Positions 24,488-32,286 of a DNA stretch of 33,979 bases are shown here, in pieces. Numbering within the stretch: the first letter of the stretch is position 1; each line of letters starts with the position of its first letter. Location of the stretch: NCBI GenBank assembly GCA_003650675.1, contig QMRH01000022.1, forward strand, positions 1 through 33,979, in the 5' to 3' direction. Below the pieces are notes generated by a model. The model was not told the origin of the DNA and ran no database searches. It saw only the letters and a program-made list of their open reading frames with translations. The translations under genes and the position numbers were made by a program. Source of the stretch: Thermoprotei archaeon. GTDB lineage: Archaea > Thermoproteota > Thermoprotei > Thermofilales > B20-G17.

Positions 24488-26008
24488 ATGGACATTGATT
24501 TAATTGCCGGACAGACGTTAATGGTGGGTTTTGAGGGGAAACAGTTTGATGACAAACACTTAGAGATGCTTCGCGACCTAAAGCCCTCAGGAATAATACT
24601 TTTTGCCAGAAATGTGGAGAATCCTAGGCAGGTCTGTAACCTGATAAAGGATTTTCAGGATGAGGCGAAAAGTATAGGTATACCAGAGTTGGTCGTCTCA
24701 GCCGATCAAGAGGGATGGCCTGTACTTAGATTCACTAAGGGGTTCACATTCATCCCTAGTCAAATGTGTGTGGCAGCTACAGGATCGAAGAAGCTTGCGT
24801 ATAAACTAGCTAAAGTAATTTCAAGGGAACTTAAAATAGTGGGGGTTAACCTCAACCTAGCTCCAGTTCTAGACATAAACACCGACCCCGATAACCCTGT
24901 AATAGGAGTACGTTCCTTTGGGGATGATCCTAGAGTGGTGGCTGAATATGGTGAAACCTACATTAAGGCTTTTCAGGAGGAGGGGGTAGGGGCTGTAGGC
25001 AAACATTTTCCAGGCCACGGCGGGGTAAACGTTGATTCACACTACGCGCTACCCATACTGGATGTGGATTTAAACACCCTTCGAAATCGAGAGTTAATAC
25101 CGTTTCGCAGAGCGGTTGAAGCGGATGTAAGCTCCATAATGTTAGCCCATATATCGGTGCCCAAGATAGACGACTCGAGGACACCTGCAACATTTTCGAA
25201 GCCTATAATAGACGTCCTAAAGAAGGAGCTGGGCTTTAAAGGTTTAATCATGACCGATGCCCTTGAAATGAAAGCTATCTCCGACAACTATGAACCAAAA
25301 GACGTTGCTATCAAAGCCATTAACGCAGGGGTGGATCTCCTGTTATCCTCGCATTCACTGGATCTACAATATGAGTTAAAAGAATCTATAGTTGAGGGCG
25401 TGAAGAAGGGTTTAATTTCCACCAAAAGACTTAAAGAAATATACTTAAAAATACAAGGATTCAGGGAGAGGTTTCCATGGAATCAAGATAGTTTAGATGG
25501 TTTAAGGAGCAGGGAACACACCGCTGTTTCTTATGCTGTAACTAAGCGGGCTGTTACGCTGGTGCATGGAACCCTGCCTAAAGGGTTTGATGAACCAGTT
25601 GTCTTGATACCGAAAATGGGTGTATATACCCCTGTTGAAGAGGAAATCAAGGAGGAAGTTAGTGAACTAATCAGCGGGCTTGAAGTATGTTACTATGAGA
25701 CGAATCCCTCGGAACATGAGATTAAAGAACTCTCGGAAAGATTCGCGTACCGTAATATATTACTCATACTAGCTAAGGCGCAGAGATACAGGGGTCAACT
25801 AAAATTGGTGGAAAAAATAGGCGAAGTAGCCCTAAACTTGGTTGTTGCTGCTGGAAGAGAGCCATATGATTTAACACATGTTAAAATTGATGCACCAAAA
25901 CTGGCGATATACACAGTTCATCCTACTTCAATTAAGGCCTTGCTCGAGCATTTAACCGAGAAGACGGTTCCAGAAGGCCGTCTACCAGTAAGGTTACCAA
26001 GCATGTAA
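24488..26008 (+). CDS. Glycoside hydrolase family 3, NagZ-like beta-N-acetylhexosaminidase
   Basis: Glycosidase of 506 residues that would release N-acetylhexosamine from the non-reducing end of a glycan. The TIM barrel spans about 1-330: GIILFARNVENP near residue 35, the substrate-binding KHFPGHG at 172-178, the flexible-loop catalytic D183-S-H185 (VDSH) and the nucleophile D257 in MTDALEMKAI. The Asp-His dyad loop is typical of NagZ-type GH3 enzymes and not of beta-glucosidases. A C-terminal alpha/beta domain (about 350-500) follows, as in two-domain GH3 proteins. There is no signal peptide, so it works in the cytosol. Co-transcribed with the beta-lactamase-fold hydrolase. Confidence 0.88.
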   Translation: MDIDLIAGQTLMVGFEGKQFDDKHLEMLRDLKPSGIILFARNVENPRQVCNLIKDFQDEAKSIGIPELVVSADQEGWPVLRFTKGFTFIPSQMCVAATGSKKLAYKLAKVISRELKIVGVNLNLAPVLDINTDPDNPVIGVRSFGDDPRVVAEYGETYIKAFQEEGVGAVGKHFPGHGGVNVDSHYALPILDVDLNTLRNRELIPFRRAVEADVSSIMLAHISVPKIDDSRTPATFSKPIIDVLKKELGFKGLIMTDALEMKAISDNYEPKDVAIKAINAGVDLLLSSHSLDLQYELKESIVEGVKKGLISTKRLKEIYLKIQGFRERFPWNQDSLDGLRSREHTAVSYAVTKRAVTLVHGTLPKGFDEPVVLIPKMGVYTPVEEEIKEEVSELISGLEVCYYETNPSEHEIKELSERFAYRNILLILAKAQRYRGQLKLVEKIGEVALNLVVAAGREPYDLTHVKIDAPKLAIYTVHPTSIKALLEHLTEKTVPEGRLPVRLPSM

Positions 26009-26077
26009 TCCGTTTTTAGCTTCACCTAATTATAAATTTTTATACCAAAAGGGTAATAAAATTTAACGGTATAAAGC

Positions 26078-26584
26078 ATGAAGAAAATCTTCGAAAAGAG
26101 AGACGATGCCACCATCCTGAATAGGATGACGGGTGAACGGTGTATTATAGTATGCTTTAGTAACATTAAGGAGCTTTTCAACACATATTATGAGATACTA
26201 GGTGATGATCTTTTCTCTTTAGAGTATGAAAGAGGCTATAGGATAGGTAAACTTAGGTTACAGAAATTTCGTACAAGTAACGACCCTAAAAAACTTGTAG
26301 ACAAGCTCCTTGAGATTTATGAATATATGGGAGCCTTTAAGGTTATTGAATGGAATTTTGATCCAGTTAGGCTTGAGGGAAAGGTTCTTATTAAAAATTC
26401 CTATATGGCTGAGATTTTTCAAGGGTTGGGTAAAACCGTATGCCATAATATTGCAGGTTATCTTGCTGCAATTATCGAGGGTGCTTTCAAGTCGGACGTT
26501 ATGGTAAAAGAAACTAAGTGTCTAGCACAAGGAGATGATTTATGTGTGTTTGAGATTAGGGGGAGGAAGCCAGTAATTTGCTGA
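26078..26584 (+). CDS. Minimal V4R domain protein (third V4R in the window)
   Basis: Predicted small-molecule-binding protein of 168 residues that is essentially one V4R domain. It lacks the ACT-like part found in the two larger paralogues. Conserved parts are VCHNIAGYLAAIIEGAF and the C-x7-C C148/C156 (CLAQGDDLC). An additional C-terminal cysteine ends the chain (PVIC). ATG 26078 lies about 45 bases after a TATA-like box (TATAAATTTT, 26031-26040). Its 3' end overlaps the convergent winged-helix gene by 29 bases, and a regulatory link between the two is possible. Confidence 0.82.
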   Translation: MKKIFEKRDDATILNRMTGERCIIVCFSNIKELFNTYYEILGDDLFSLEYERGYRIGKLRLQKFRTSNDPKKLVDKLLEIYEYMGAFKVIEWNFDPVRLEGKVLIKNSYMAEIFQGLGKTVCHNIAGYLAAIIEGAFKSDVMVKETKCLAQGDDLCVFEIRGRKPVIC

Positions 26585-26840
26585 TTTTTTTGTAGAAGTT
26601 GGATAGTTCTGCCACAATGGGGCTGTCCTTTTTAAGGCGGTAAGCCTTTCTGCTGTGACTTACATTCACTTCTTCTATGATACCGTACTCTACTAAATAC
26701 GGTAATATACGATAGATACTTCCAGGGTTTTTTCCAAGTCTCCTGGCTATTTCGCTGAGATTAAATAGGCTGTCCGGGTTGCAGAGAAACAGTTCAATCA
26801 CTAGGATTCTCAGGGATTTACCAAAGATCCTTTCTAGCAC
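26556..26840 (-). CDS. Small winged-helix transcription regulator
   Basis: Single-domain DNA-binding protein of 94 residues. The helix-turn-helix is FNLSEIARRLGKNPGSIYRI (about 26-45), preceded by the helix LRILVIELFLCN and followed by a wing with KAYRLKK (about 67-73). It resembles archaeal one-domain wHTH regulators of the MarR/ArsR type. No ligand-binding part is visible, so the signal may come from a partner such as the overlapping V4R protein. The start is GTG 26840; a TATA box (TATATAAATT, about 26873-26882 on the minus strand) lies 35 bases upstream and supports it. Confidence 0.75.
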   Translation of the reverse strand: MLERIFGKSLRILVIELFLCNPDSLFNLSEIARRLGKNPGSIYRILPYLVEYGIIEEVNVSHSRKAYRLKKDSPIVAELSNFYKKISKLLASSP

Positions 26841-26895
26841 CTTTACAGATCCCAGAATATTAACTAACTCATAATTTATATACCCTTGTTTTCAG

Positions 26896-27750
26896 CTACA
26901 CTAATGAGGGATCCTTAAGTACCGCTACAGCGTTGCCTGACAGTATGTTTCCCTTAACTTCCTTGTCTTCTATAAGCGCGTCGAGAATTCTTAAGGTTTT
27001 TATAGGGTCCTCTATCGGCCAGTTTGATCCAAAAAGAACTTTATAGGACAATGGTTTATGGAGTAGGATTCCTCCCAAACCGTTTAAAACTCCTTTAAGG
27101 AAGCTCTTTGTACACCCCTTGAAGGGAGGTGAAATATCAATATACACGTTCGGGTATTTTAGGGCTAATGCTATTGAGTCTTCGATCCACGGCCATCCCG
27201 CATGTGCCAGCACTATCACTAGGTCGGGGAAACTCTTGGCCACCGGCTCTAATACTCTGGGGCATGCCGAGTAAACACTTGCCCCGATTACACGTGTATA
27301 ACCTGTATGGAATACTATGGGGACACTGTGTTCAGCTATTCTCTCGTAGACAGGATACATTGAAGGGCTACTGGGGTCAAAGCCTTGCAGAGGGGGATGC
27401 AACTTAAATCCTCTTAAACCCAAGTCTTCGACGGCTCTATCTATCTCCCTTAAAGCCTTCCTAGTATCGTTGGGGTCTATGCTTCCAAACCCTATAAAAA
27501 ACCCTTCAGAAGCATCAACAAGCCGTTTAACATGCTCGTTGCTTACTGCTGTAAACCCCCTATATGAAAGCACATTTACAGGAAGTAGAACAGCCCTCCT
27601 GAGACCACGATCCCTTAATCTGGTTAAGAGTATTTCAAGGGACTGTAACTTAGGTTCTAAACCCAAGTATTTTAGAACCGTTGATGGATTTGTATCGGGT
27701 GGCCAAGCCTCTTTAACACAATAGGGATGGAAATGAAAATCGATTATCAT
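26896..27750 (-). CDS. Amidohydrolase_2-type metal-dependent hydrolase
   Basis: TIM-barrel amidohydrolase or decarboxylase-type enzyme of 284 residues in the cytosol. The metal-binding HxH is H6/H8 in MIIDFHFHP; FKLHPPLQGFDP lies at about 115-126, the barrel histidines are in IVFHTGYT and VLAHAGWPW, and a last loop is VLFGSNWPIEDP. The position that is Asp in most members (GSD-x-P) is Asn here. Either this subgroup uses Asn or activity is altered. The substrate is not predictable. A winged-helix gene lies 55 bases downstream on the same strand with its own promoter. Confidence 0.8.
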   Translation of the reverse strand: MIIDFHFHPYCVKEAWPPDTNPSTVLKYLGLEPKLQSLEILLTRLRDRGLRRAVLLPVNVLSYRGFTAVSNEHVKRLVDASEGFFIGFGSIDPNDTRKALREIDRAVEDLGLRGFKLHPPLQGFDPSSPSMYPVYERIAEHSVPIVFHTGYTRVIGASVYSACPRVLEPVAKSFPDLVIVLAHAGWPWIEDSIALALKYPNVYIDISPPFKGCTKSFLKGVLNGLGGILLHKPLSYKVLFGSNWPIEDPIKTLRILDALIEDKEVKGNILSGNAVAVLKDPSLV

Positions 27751-27815
27751 TAGACTATAAGATAAGCCAACCAGTTATTAAAATTACTGTACACTCTTTA
27801 CAAATTTATAAGAGG

Positions 27816-29129
27816 CTACCGGCCCTGTTCCTCGCTAACCTGAAGAATAGATTCTTCCGTACTCTTTTTTGTTAACGCAAGGTAGATGAGATATAGTATC
27901 GCTCCTATAAAGAAGAGTGTGAGCGCAGTCTTGTAAAAGTAGTCTAGGAATATTCTTCCATAGTATCCTATCTTATACATTTCATTAGGTGTGTGAAGCT
28001 TTAGCCTATAGGCTCCCACCTGGATCATGTTAACCACGGCAACCATTATGAAGTCGTTGCCATTCAAGTGCTTTAAGTACATTGGTACAAACTGAGGAGA
28101 TACAAAGGCCTCTCTAGGTATTTCCTTGTATAAGCGTCCAACATTATAGTACCAAAGTAACTCCCCATTAGAGTCATCTAAAACCAGGATGAGACCATAA
28201 TAAACATCAGGTGCAAATACAGTGCCAGGATCTATATCAGTTTGATGAACGATTCCGATATATAGTTTATCTCCGACCTTCTCGATGCTCTGGGGAGAAA
28301 AGCAGGTTTTAGGGTAGCTTATCACCTTCCTCCAGACTAACCTTCCATCACTTAAATTAATCTTCAGTATTATGGCGGGAGAATACGCGTGTTCTCCTTC
28401 GCCAAGCCCTAGGAGATATGCGCATCCTTCTATTATTTTTAAACGTACTATACCCTCGTACCTAATCCCCTCCATGTAATCCGTGATGTTAATTACCTTG
28501 ACGCCAGGATTTACTATGTAAATGTACTTTCCATCAGTACAGAAAAACCTATTATCGTAGACATAGAAAGCAAGCCTTAAGTTTTTGAAGCCGTTTATTA
28601 TCACCTTTCCGTCAAGTGTAACTATAGAAGTATTGTTATGTAATGCAAGCAGAGTATCGTTTAGTGTAAAGACAAAAGCATACGGTATTTCTTTTAAAAA
28701 CTTTAGTTCTCTCTTATCTATATCAAGCATGTATAATGCATAATATGCATCCTTCCCTATCGCAGTAAAGAATATGGTTTTGTTGACTACCACTGGGCCA
28801 ATGGTCCACGATAAGTTTTTAAAAAGCCTGTAGAAAACAACTTCTCCATCATATTTGAGAACCGCCACGAACCCGTTGAATCTCTTTGATGTTAGGTTCC
28901 AAAAAGAGCCGCAAACTACGAAAAAGTCTTCAGAGAAAAAGGCATATGCCGGGTACACAAACCCTACCGCATAGTAGTGGGGAACAGGTATAAACGTAGG
29001 GTCAAAATATCTAACCCATTCTACGTCATATTCTGCCTTCAAAGGATACTTTAAAGTTTCATTTAGGGAATACAAGAAGGAGAGTAGGAGAATTATCACT
29101 ATAAACCATATCAATTTCTTATATTTCAC
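27816..29129 (-). CDS. Membrane-tethered beta-propeller (PQQ-like) protein
   Basis: Predicted surface protein of about 437 residues. A hydrophobic anchor or signal lies near the N-terminus (LIWFIVIILLLSFLY), and repeated beta-strand blades follow over about 45-370 (for example YALYMLDIDKRELKFLKEIP, NDTLLALHNN, DGRLVWRKVISYP, NGELLWYYNVG), like a PQQ or WD-type propeller. A second transmembrane helix (about 405-425, ALTLFFIGAILYLIYLAL) and a short polar tail end it. It likely senses or binds something outside the cell; no enzyme motif is seen. The start is uncertain: GTG 29129 after GGTGA is my choice, with GTG 29138 and TTG 29141 possible. It diverges from the secreted-protein gene at 29179 and shares its TATA region. 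Confidence 0.7.
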   Translation of the reverse strand: MKYKKLIWFIVIILLLSFLYSLNETLKYPLKAEYDVEWVRYFDPTFIPVPHYYAVGFVYPAYAFFSEDFFVVCGSFWNLTSKRFNGFVAVLKYDGEVVFYRLFKNLSWTIGPVVVNKTIFFTAIGKDAYYALYMLDIDKRELKFLKEIPYAFVFTLNDTLLALHNNTSIVTLDGKVIINGFKNLRLAFYVYDNRFFCTDGKYIYIVNPGVKVINITDYMEGIRYEGIVRLKIIEGCAYLLGLGEGEHAYSPAIILKINLSDGRLVWRKVISYPKTCFSPQSIEKVGDKLYIGIVHQTDIDPGTVFAPDVYYGLILVLDDSNGELLWYYNVGRLYKEIPREAFVSPQFVPMYLKHLNGNDFIMVAVVNMIQVGAYRLKLHTPNEMYKIGYYGRIFLDYFYKTALTLFFIGAILYLIYLALTKKSTEESILQVSEEQGR

Positions 29130-29142
29130 TGCTATCACCAAT

Positions 29143-29155
29143 ATTTTATATATAC
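29143..29155. promoter_or_regulatory. Shared TATA region of the propeller and secreted-protein genes
   Basis: ATTTTATATATAC reads as a TATA box on both strands. On the plus strand it is about 27 bases before ATG 29179, and only 49 bases separate the two gene starts. Confidence 0.5.
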
Positions 29156-29178
29156 ACCTTAGTTAATAAATATTACCT

Positions 29179-29971
29179 ATGAGAAAAATAATATTATTTT
29201 TGCTGATTGTAACCTTGATATTGGTGTCCACTGGTCGAGTATTCCTAATTTACGCGGATCCATGGTACCAAATATTCTACAAACATATCAAAGATGCAAC
29301 AAATCTATCAACAATAGAGGGTCTAGTTCTTGAAGATACTGGTTTTGGAATAGATTTTTATGTAGGATACTACGCTGAGGCCAACATTACCACAATAAAA
29401 GCTAGTGTATGGCCAGTAGTTCACCTAAAAATGGTAGGTATACTTGATAAACATTACGGTAGAACAGTATCATTTACCCTTTCGGTATCTAAGGTTAGTG
29501 CTGGCCCTAATGCTGACTTATCAGTCGATATAAACTACGATGAATCCGGTTTTGAAGCTGGGTCTGGACGGTCTCTAGAGGGATTTGCAATCCTATTTGA
29601 ATTTGCTGCTAGCGCAATTCATGAGGTTTAGGACTTGCTGTATCGGTAGCCTTTGCGATATTTCAGGGAATCTTAAGTTCCTCAGACACCGAGTATATGC
29701 AACGTTAGGTTGGTCGAAATATAACATAGCGCAAGCAGGAGGATACTTTTATGTTAAACTTAAAGTAGAAGATACATCTAATGTTTCGGTGGGAGACACC
29801 TTTACTTATGTTTACAGATGTAGGGCAAGTACCATAGTTTATAACCTAGTTCCTCTAAGTTCTCCAGGTATAATTGCTCCCCAAGCCTCCGAAGAGTATC
29901 AGGATGCACGTGCATCGATAAGTAAAGATGTAACTTGTGTCTTAAAAATAGTTGATAAAAATACTAGCTAA
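29179..29971 (+). pseudogene. Secreted protein gene disrupted by two frameshifts
   Basis: The start (29179) encodes a good signal peptide (MRKIILFLLIVTLILVSTG) and about 125 mature residues, stopping at TAG 29629-29631 after FAASAIHEV. The coding signal continues in another frame from about 29625 to 29705 as GLGLAVSVAFAIFQGILSSS and then DTEYMQR. From about 29703 it continues in the third frame (GWSKYNIAQAGGYFYVKLKV) to a stop at 29969-29971. Adding one base at each join restores a single protein of about 264 residues: signal peptide, beta-rich region, a hydrophobic glycine/alanine helix and a beta-rich C-terminus. No slippery heptamer is present. A dead gene or assembly errors are the likely explanations. 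I do not recognise the family. Confidence 0.65.
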
Positions 29972-29981
29972 AAATAATAAA

Positions 29982-29998
29982 TTTATTTTTTATTTATT
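29982..29998. terminator. T-rich bidirectional terminator between convergent genes
   Basis: TTTATTTTTTATTTATT follows the secreted-protein gene. On the other strand a similar T-rich run follows the carrier gene that ends at 30052. T tracts act as archaeal transcription stops. Confidence 0.45.
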
Positions 29999-30051
29999 AA
30001 AAATCGAAAAGTTTAAAAATCTTTGTACTTGTACTATTCACGTAAAATAAT

Positions 30052-31260
30052 TTATATACCTGCAATTAAAGCTGCAAGATAGATGGCTGATGTCGTGATC
30101 ATGTCGGCGAGGGTGCTTTCAATGGGGTTTACGAAGTTGTCTGGGTCGAGTCCTTTTTTGTAGGTTTTGATGGCGATAATATAGGATAAGGATATGATGA
30201 GAGGTACTGAGATCAGATTTGATGTTACGGTTATCTGGGTTAGAGTACCGAAGGTTGCGTGGTTTCCGGTGAAAACTACTGCTGTTACCGACATTAACGT
30301 AAAAATTGTCAGGGAGGCTGTCCAGCACCCAGCCACCTCCATTCCCAGTTTCTTGAGTGAAGTGATGTATGGTTTTAGGGTTCCTAAAGCCAGTCTCGTG
30401 GTCACCATGGATCCCACTATGGAGCCGGTGTCTCCGACGGTGTCTATTAGAGAAGGATATATGATGTAGAGTTCATCGAATCGACCTATCCTGTTGCTTA
30501 TCTCCTGTAGGAATGAGCCTGTAACCATCACGATTATTGTGACTATTAGTATTGTTATGAAGGATTCCTGTATAGTTTCTTGGAATGCTCGTTCGTCCCA
30601 GAATTTTTTACCTATTATTGTAATTGCAATAATGTAGATTGTGTTGACTAAAATTAATGGTAGAAAACCCGTTGTGAGGACTGTTTGAATTATGGCAACA
30701 TAACAAAGGGTAGCCAGAATATCGGCTACAGTTGACATAACAGGATAGACGACGTAATCCGGGTCCAAGCCAAGTTTATATGAAATAATGGATACGAATA
30801 CGGTTAAGGGGGATATTACTGCGAAGGAGGAGGCCAGGGAGGCCGTAGCCGCCAAGAGTATGTAGAGAGAGTTTGCATAATGTATTTGTATGATGCTTAG
30901 AAGGGAGATCATAAGCCCTGTGAAAAATCCTCCGATGAGAGTTAACACGCTCATTGCACTGTAAATAGATTTAAAATACACTGTGTTTCCCGTGAAGCTA
31001 GGTTTAATCGTACCCATATGTAGGCCTGTACTCATTTTCCCACTGAATATTCCGTTTATAACCCCCCTTACGCTGAGGATACCAGGATAAAGCATGAACG
31101 CCCATGGTATTCCCCCTAAAGCCTGGTATTGAAACGCTATAAGGAGACCCGCGAATATGCCTAAAACATCGAAGATTAATGAGAATAAAGACTGTTTGAA
31201 AGATCTACTAAACTCACTTATATTCTGGGTAACCGCTGACATTACTGTAGCGAGGCGCAT
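30052..31260 (-). CDS. MgtE-like divalent cation transporter, membrane domains only
   Basis: Polytopic protein of 402 residues, probably moving magnesium or another divalent cation across the membrane. It is an internal duplication of the MgtE membrane domain. The first half has GLHMGTIKPSF and DPDYVVYPVMSTVADILATL, the second half has TTRLALGTLKPY and DPDNFVNPIESTLADMITTS. The acidic DPDxxxxPxxSTxAD motif is in the ion path of MgtE/SLC41 proteins. Each half has about five helices. It lacks the cytosolic N and CBS domains of bacterial MgtE, so gating by those domains is absent. The start is ATG 31260. It stands alone, convergent with the secreted-protein remnant. Confidence 0.85.
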   Translation of the reverse strand: MRLATVMSAVTQNISEFSRSFKQSLFSLIFDVLGIFAGLLIAFQYQALGGIPWAFMLYPGILSVRGVINGIFSGKMSTGLHMGTIKPSFTGNTVYFKSIYSAMSVLTLIGGFFTGLMISLLSIIQIHYANSLYILLAATASLASSFAVISPLTVFVSIISYKLGLDPDYVVYPVMSTVADILATLCYVAIIQTVLTTGFLPLILVNTIYIIAITIIGKKFWDERAFQETIQESFITILIVTIIVMVTGSFLQEISNRIGRFDELYIIYPSLIDTVGDTGSIVGSMVTTRLALGTLKPYITSLKKLGMEVAGCWTASLTIFTLMSVTAVVFTGNHATFGTLTQITVTSNLISVPLIISLSYIIAIKTYKKGLDPDNFVNPIESTLADMITTSAIYLAALIAGI

Positions 31261-31366
31261 TTTATCACACTTTTAGTAATCATTGAAGACAAGAGGTTAA
31301 ATAATAATTTTAGGTTTAAAGTTTTCAATTAAAACAAATGTACATTACAAACAAAGTACCCTTTAC

Positions 31367-31379
31367 CTACTTTAAGTAG
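31367..31379. repeat. Short inverted repeat in the carrier/vapB intergenic region
   Basis: CTACTT-T-AAGTAG is a perfect 6-base inverted repeat about 165 bases before vapB. The rest of 31261-31500 shows no gene I can support. Confidence 0.4.
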
Positions 31380-31501
31380 TTCACGTGGGCACCGACAAGG
31401 TGAAAATGGGCCGATAACCGCTATAGTAGCATTCTGTTGAATAGAGTTAAAATTCCAGTAGATTTTATATCGACCAATTATAGTGTTCTTTGCCTGAAAA
31501 C

Positions 31502-31509
31502 TTTTATAT
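31502..31509 (+). promoter_or_regulatory. TATA box of vapBC
   Basis: TTTTATAT lies 25-32 bases before ATG 31534, the spacing of a leaderless archaeal transcript. Confidence 0.55.
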
Positions 31510-31533
31510 GGGAAATTAATAATAATTGGTAGT

Positions 31534-31761
31534 ATGGAGGTTGTTATTAGATATATTGATAAAATGGGTAGGATATCTATTCCCTCAAAATGGAGAAGGG
31601 ATTGGGAGGGGAAAGTCCTTCTCATAAGGACACCTAAAGGCGACGTGATTGTAAGACCTTTGAAGAAGAGGATTAAACTTTCAGGACTGTTTGATTCCAT
31701 AGAGGTTGATGTCGAAGATTTTGAAGACGTGCATAAGGTAAGGAGGGCCATATATGGCTAG
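31534..31761 (+). CDS. vapB: VapB-type antitoxin, AbrB/SpoVT swapped-hairpin fold
   Basis: DNA-binding antitoxin of 75 residues. The N-terminal about 50 residues are an AbrB-type domain (IRYIDKMGRISIPSKWRRDW then GDVIVRPLKK), which forms dimers and would bind its own promoter. The acidic C-terminal tail (DSIEVDVEDFEDVHKV) is the part that should wrap around and block the PIN toxin. It overlaps the toxin gene by 8 bases, so synthesis is coupled, and it sits behind a clear TATA box. Together they form a type II toxin-antitoxin system with likely autoregulation. Confidence 0.9.
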   Translation: MEVVIRYIDKMGRISIPSKWRRDWEGKVLLIRTPKGDVIVRPLKKRIKLSGLFDSIEVDVEDFEDVHKVRRAIYG

Positions 31762-32179
31762 GTTTCTTGATTCCTCGGTTTATCTCTACGCTATTCTGAA
31801 GCCTAGAAAAGAGTTAACTCGGAGAGAGAAGGCGATAAAGGACGAGGCAAAGGCTATAATAAGCTCTCTTGAGGAGGGGGAGGAAATGGTGACATCGACT
31901 ATCCATCTCTCGGAGATACTCAACATGGTTGAAAGCCGTCTAGGATTAGAAAAAGCCTTAGCCGTCCTTGAAACATTCTTGTCGATGGATAATCTAACAA
32001 TATTAGGTGTGACAAGAGAGAACTATGAGGAGGCTCTAATTATTGCGGAAAAATACAATGTAAGTCCTAACGACGCTGTAGCAGTAACTCTATGTACTAC
32101 CAATGGTATCAAGGAAATATATAGTTTCGATAAACATTTTGACAACATACCCTGGATAAAGAGGGTAACGAAAAACTAG
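31754..32179 (+). CDS. vapC: VapC-type PIN-domain ribonuclease toxin
   Basis: Mg-dependent RNase of 141 residues that would inhibit growth by cutting RNA, such as tRNA or rRNA, unless bound by VapB. All acidic PIN residues are present: D6 in RFLDSSVYL, E54 in HLSEILN, D107 in SPNDAVAV, and D126 and D130 in YSFDKHFD. Length and fold order are standard, so it looks active. ATG 31754 overlaps the end of vapB by 8 bases. The convergent MFS gene ends 107 bases downstream. Confidence 0.9.
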   Translation: MARFLDSSVYLYAILKPRKELTRREKAIKDEAKAIISSLEEGEEMVTSTIHLSEILNMVESRLGLEKALAVLETFLSMDNLTILGVTRENYEEALIIAEKYNVSPNDAVAVTLCTTNGIKEIYSFDKHFDNIPWIKRVTKN

Positions 32180-32286
32180 CTAAAAGCTTTAAATAATTTA
32201 GCTGAAATATATCTTTCATCTTCACCATGCTCAAACAAGTATATCCTTGTCAGTCGTTAAACAAAATATTATTATAAAGTAGGATG

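Noticed and set aside
29620-29710. Programmed frameshifting in the secreted-protein gene
   Set aside because: No slippery heptamer or homopolymer lies at either join and two successive shifts would be needed.
29585-29971. Independent gene of 128 codons starting at 29585
   Set aside because: Its first 40 codons are antithetical to the signal in the other two frames and unusually rich in Cys/Arg/Phe; only the part after about 29705 looks coding, as the tail of the disrupted secreted protein.
31329-31751. Minus-strand open frame of 140 codons
   Set aside because: It covers vapB on the opposite strand. VapB has its own TATA box, fold and overlap with vapC; the antisense frame has no such support.
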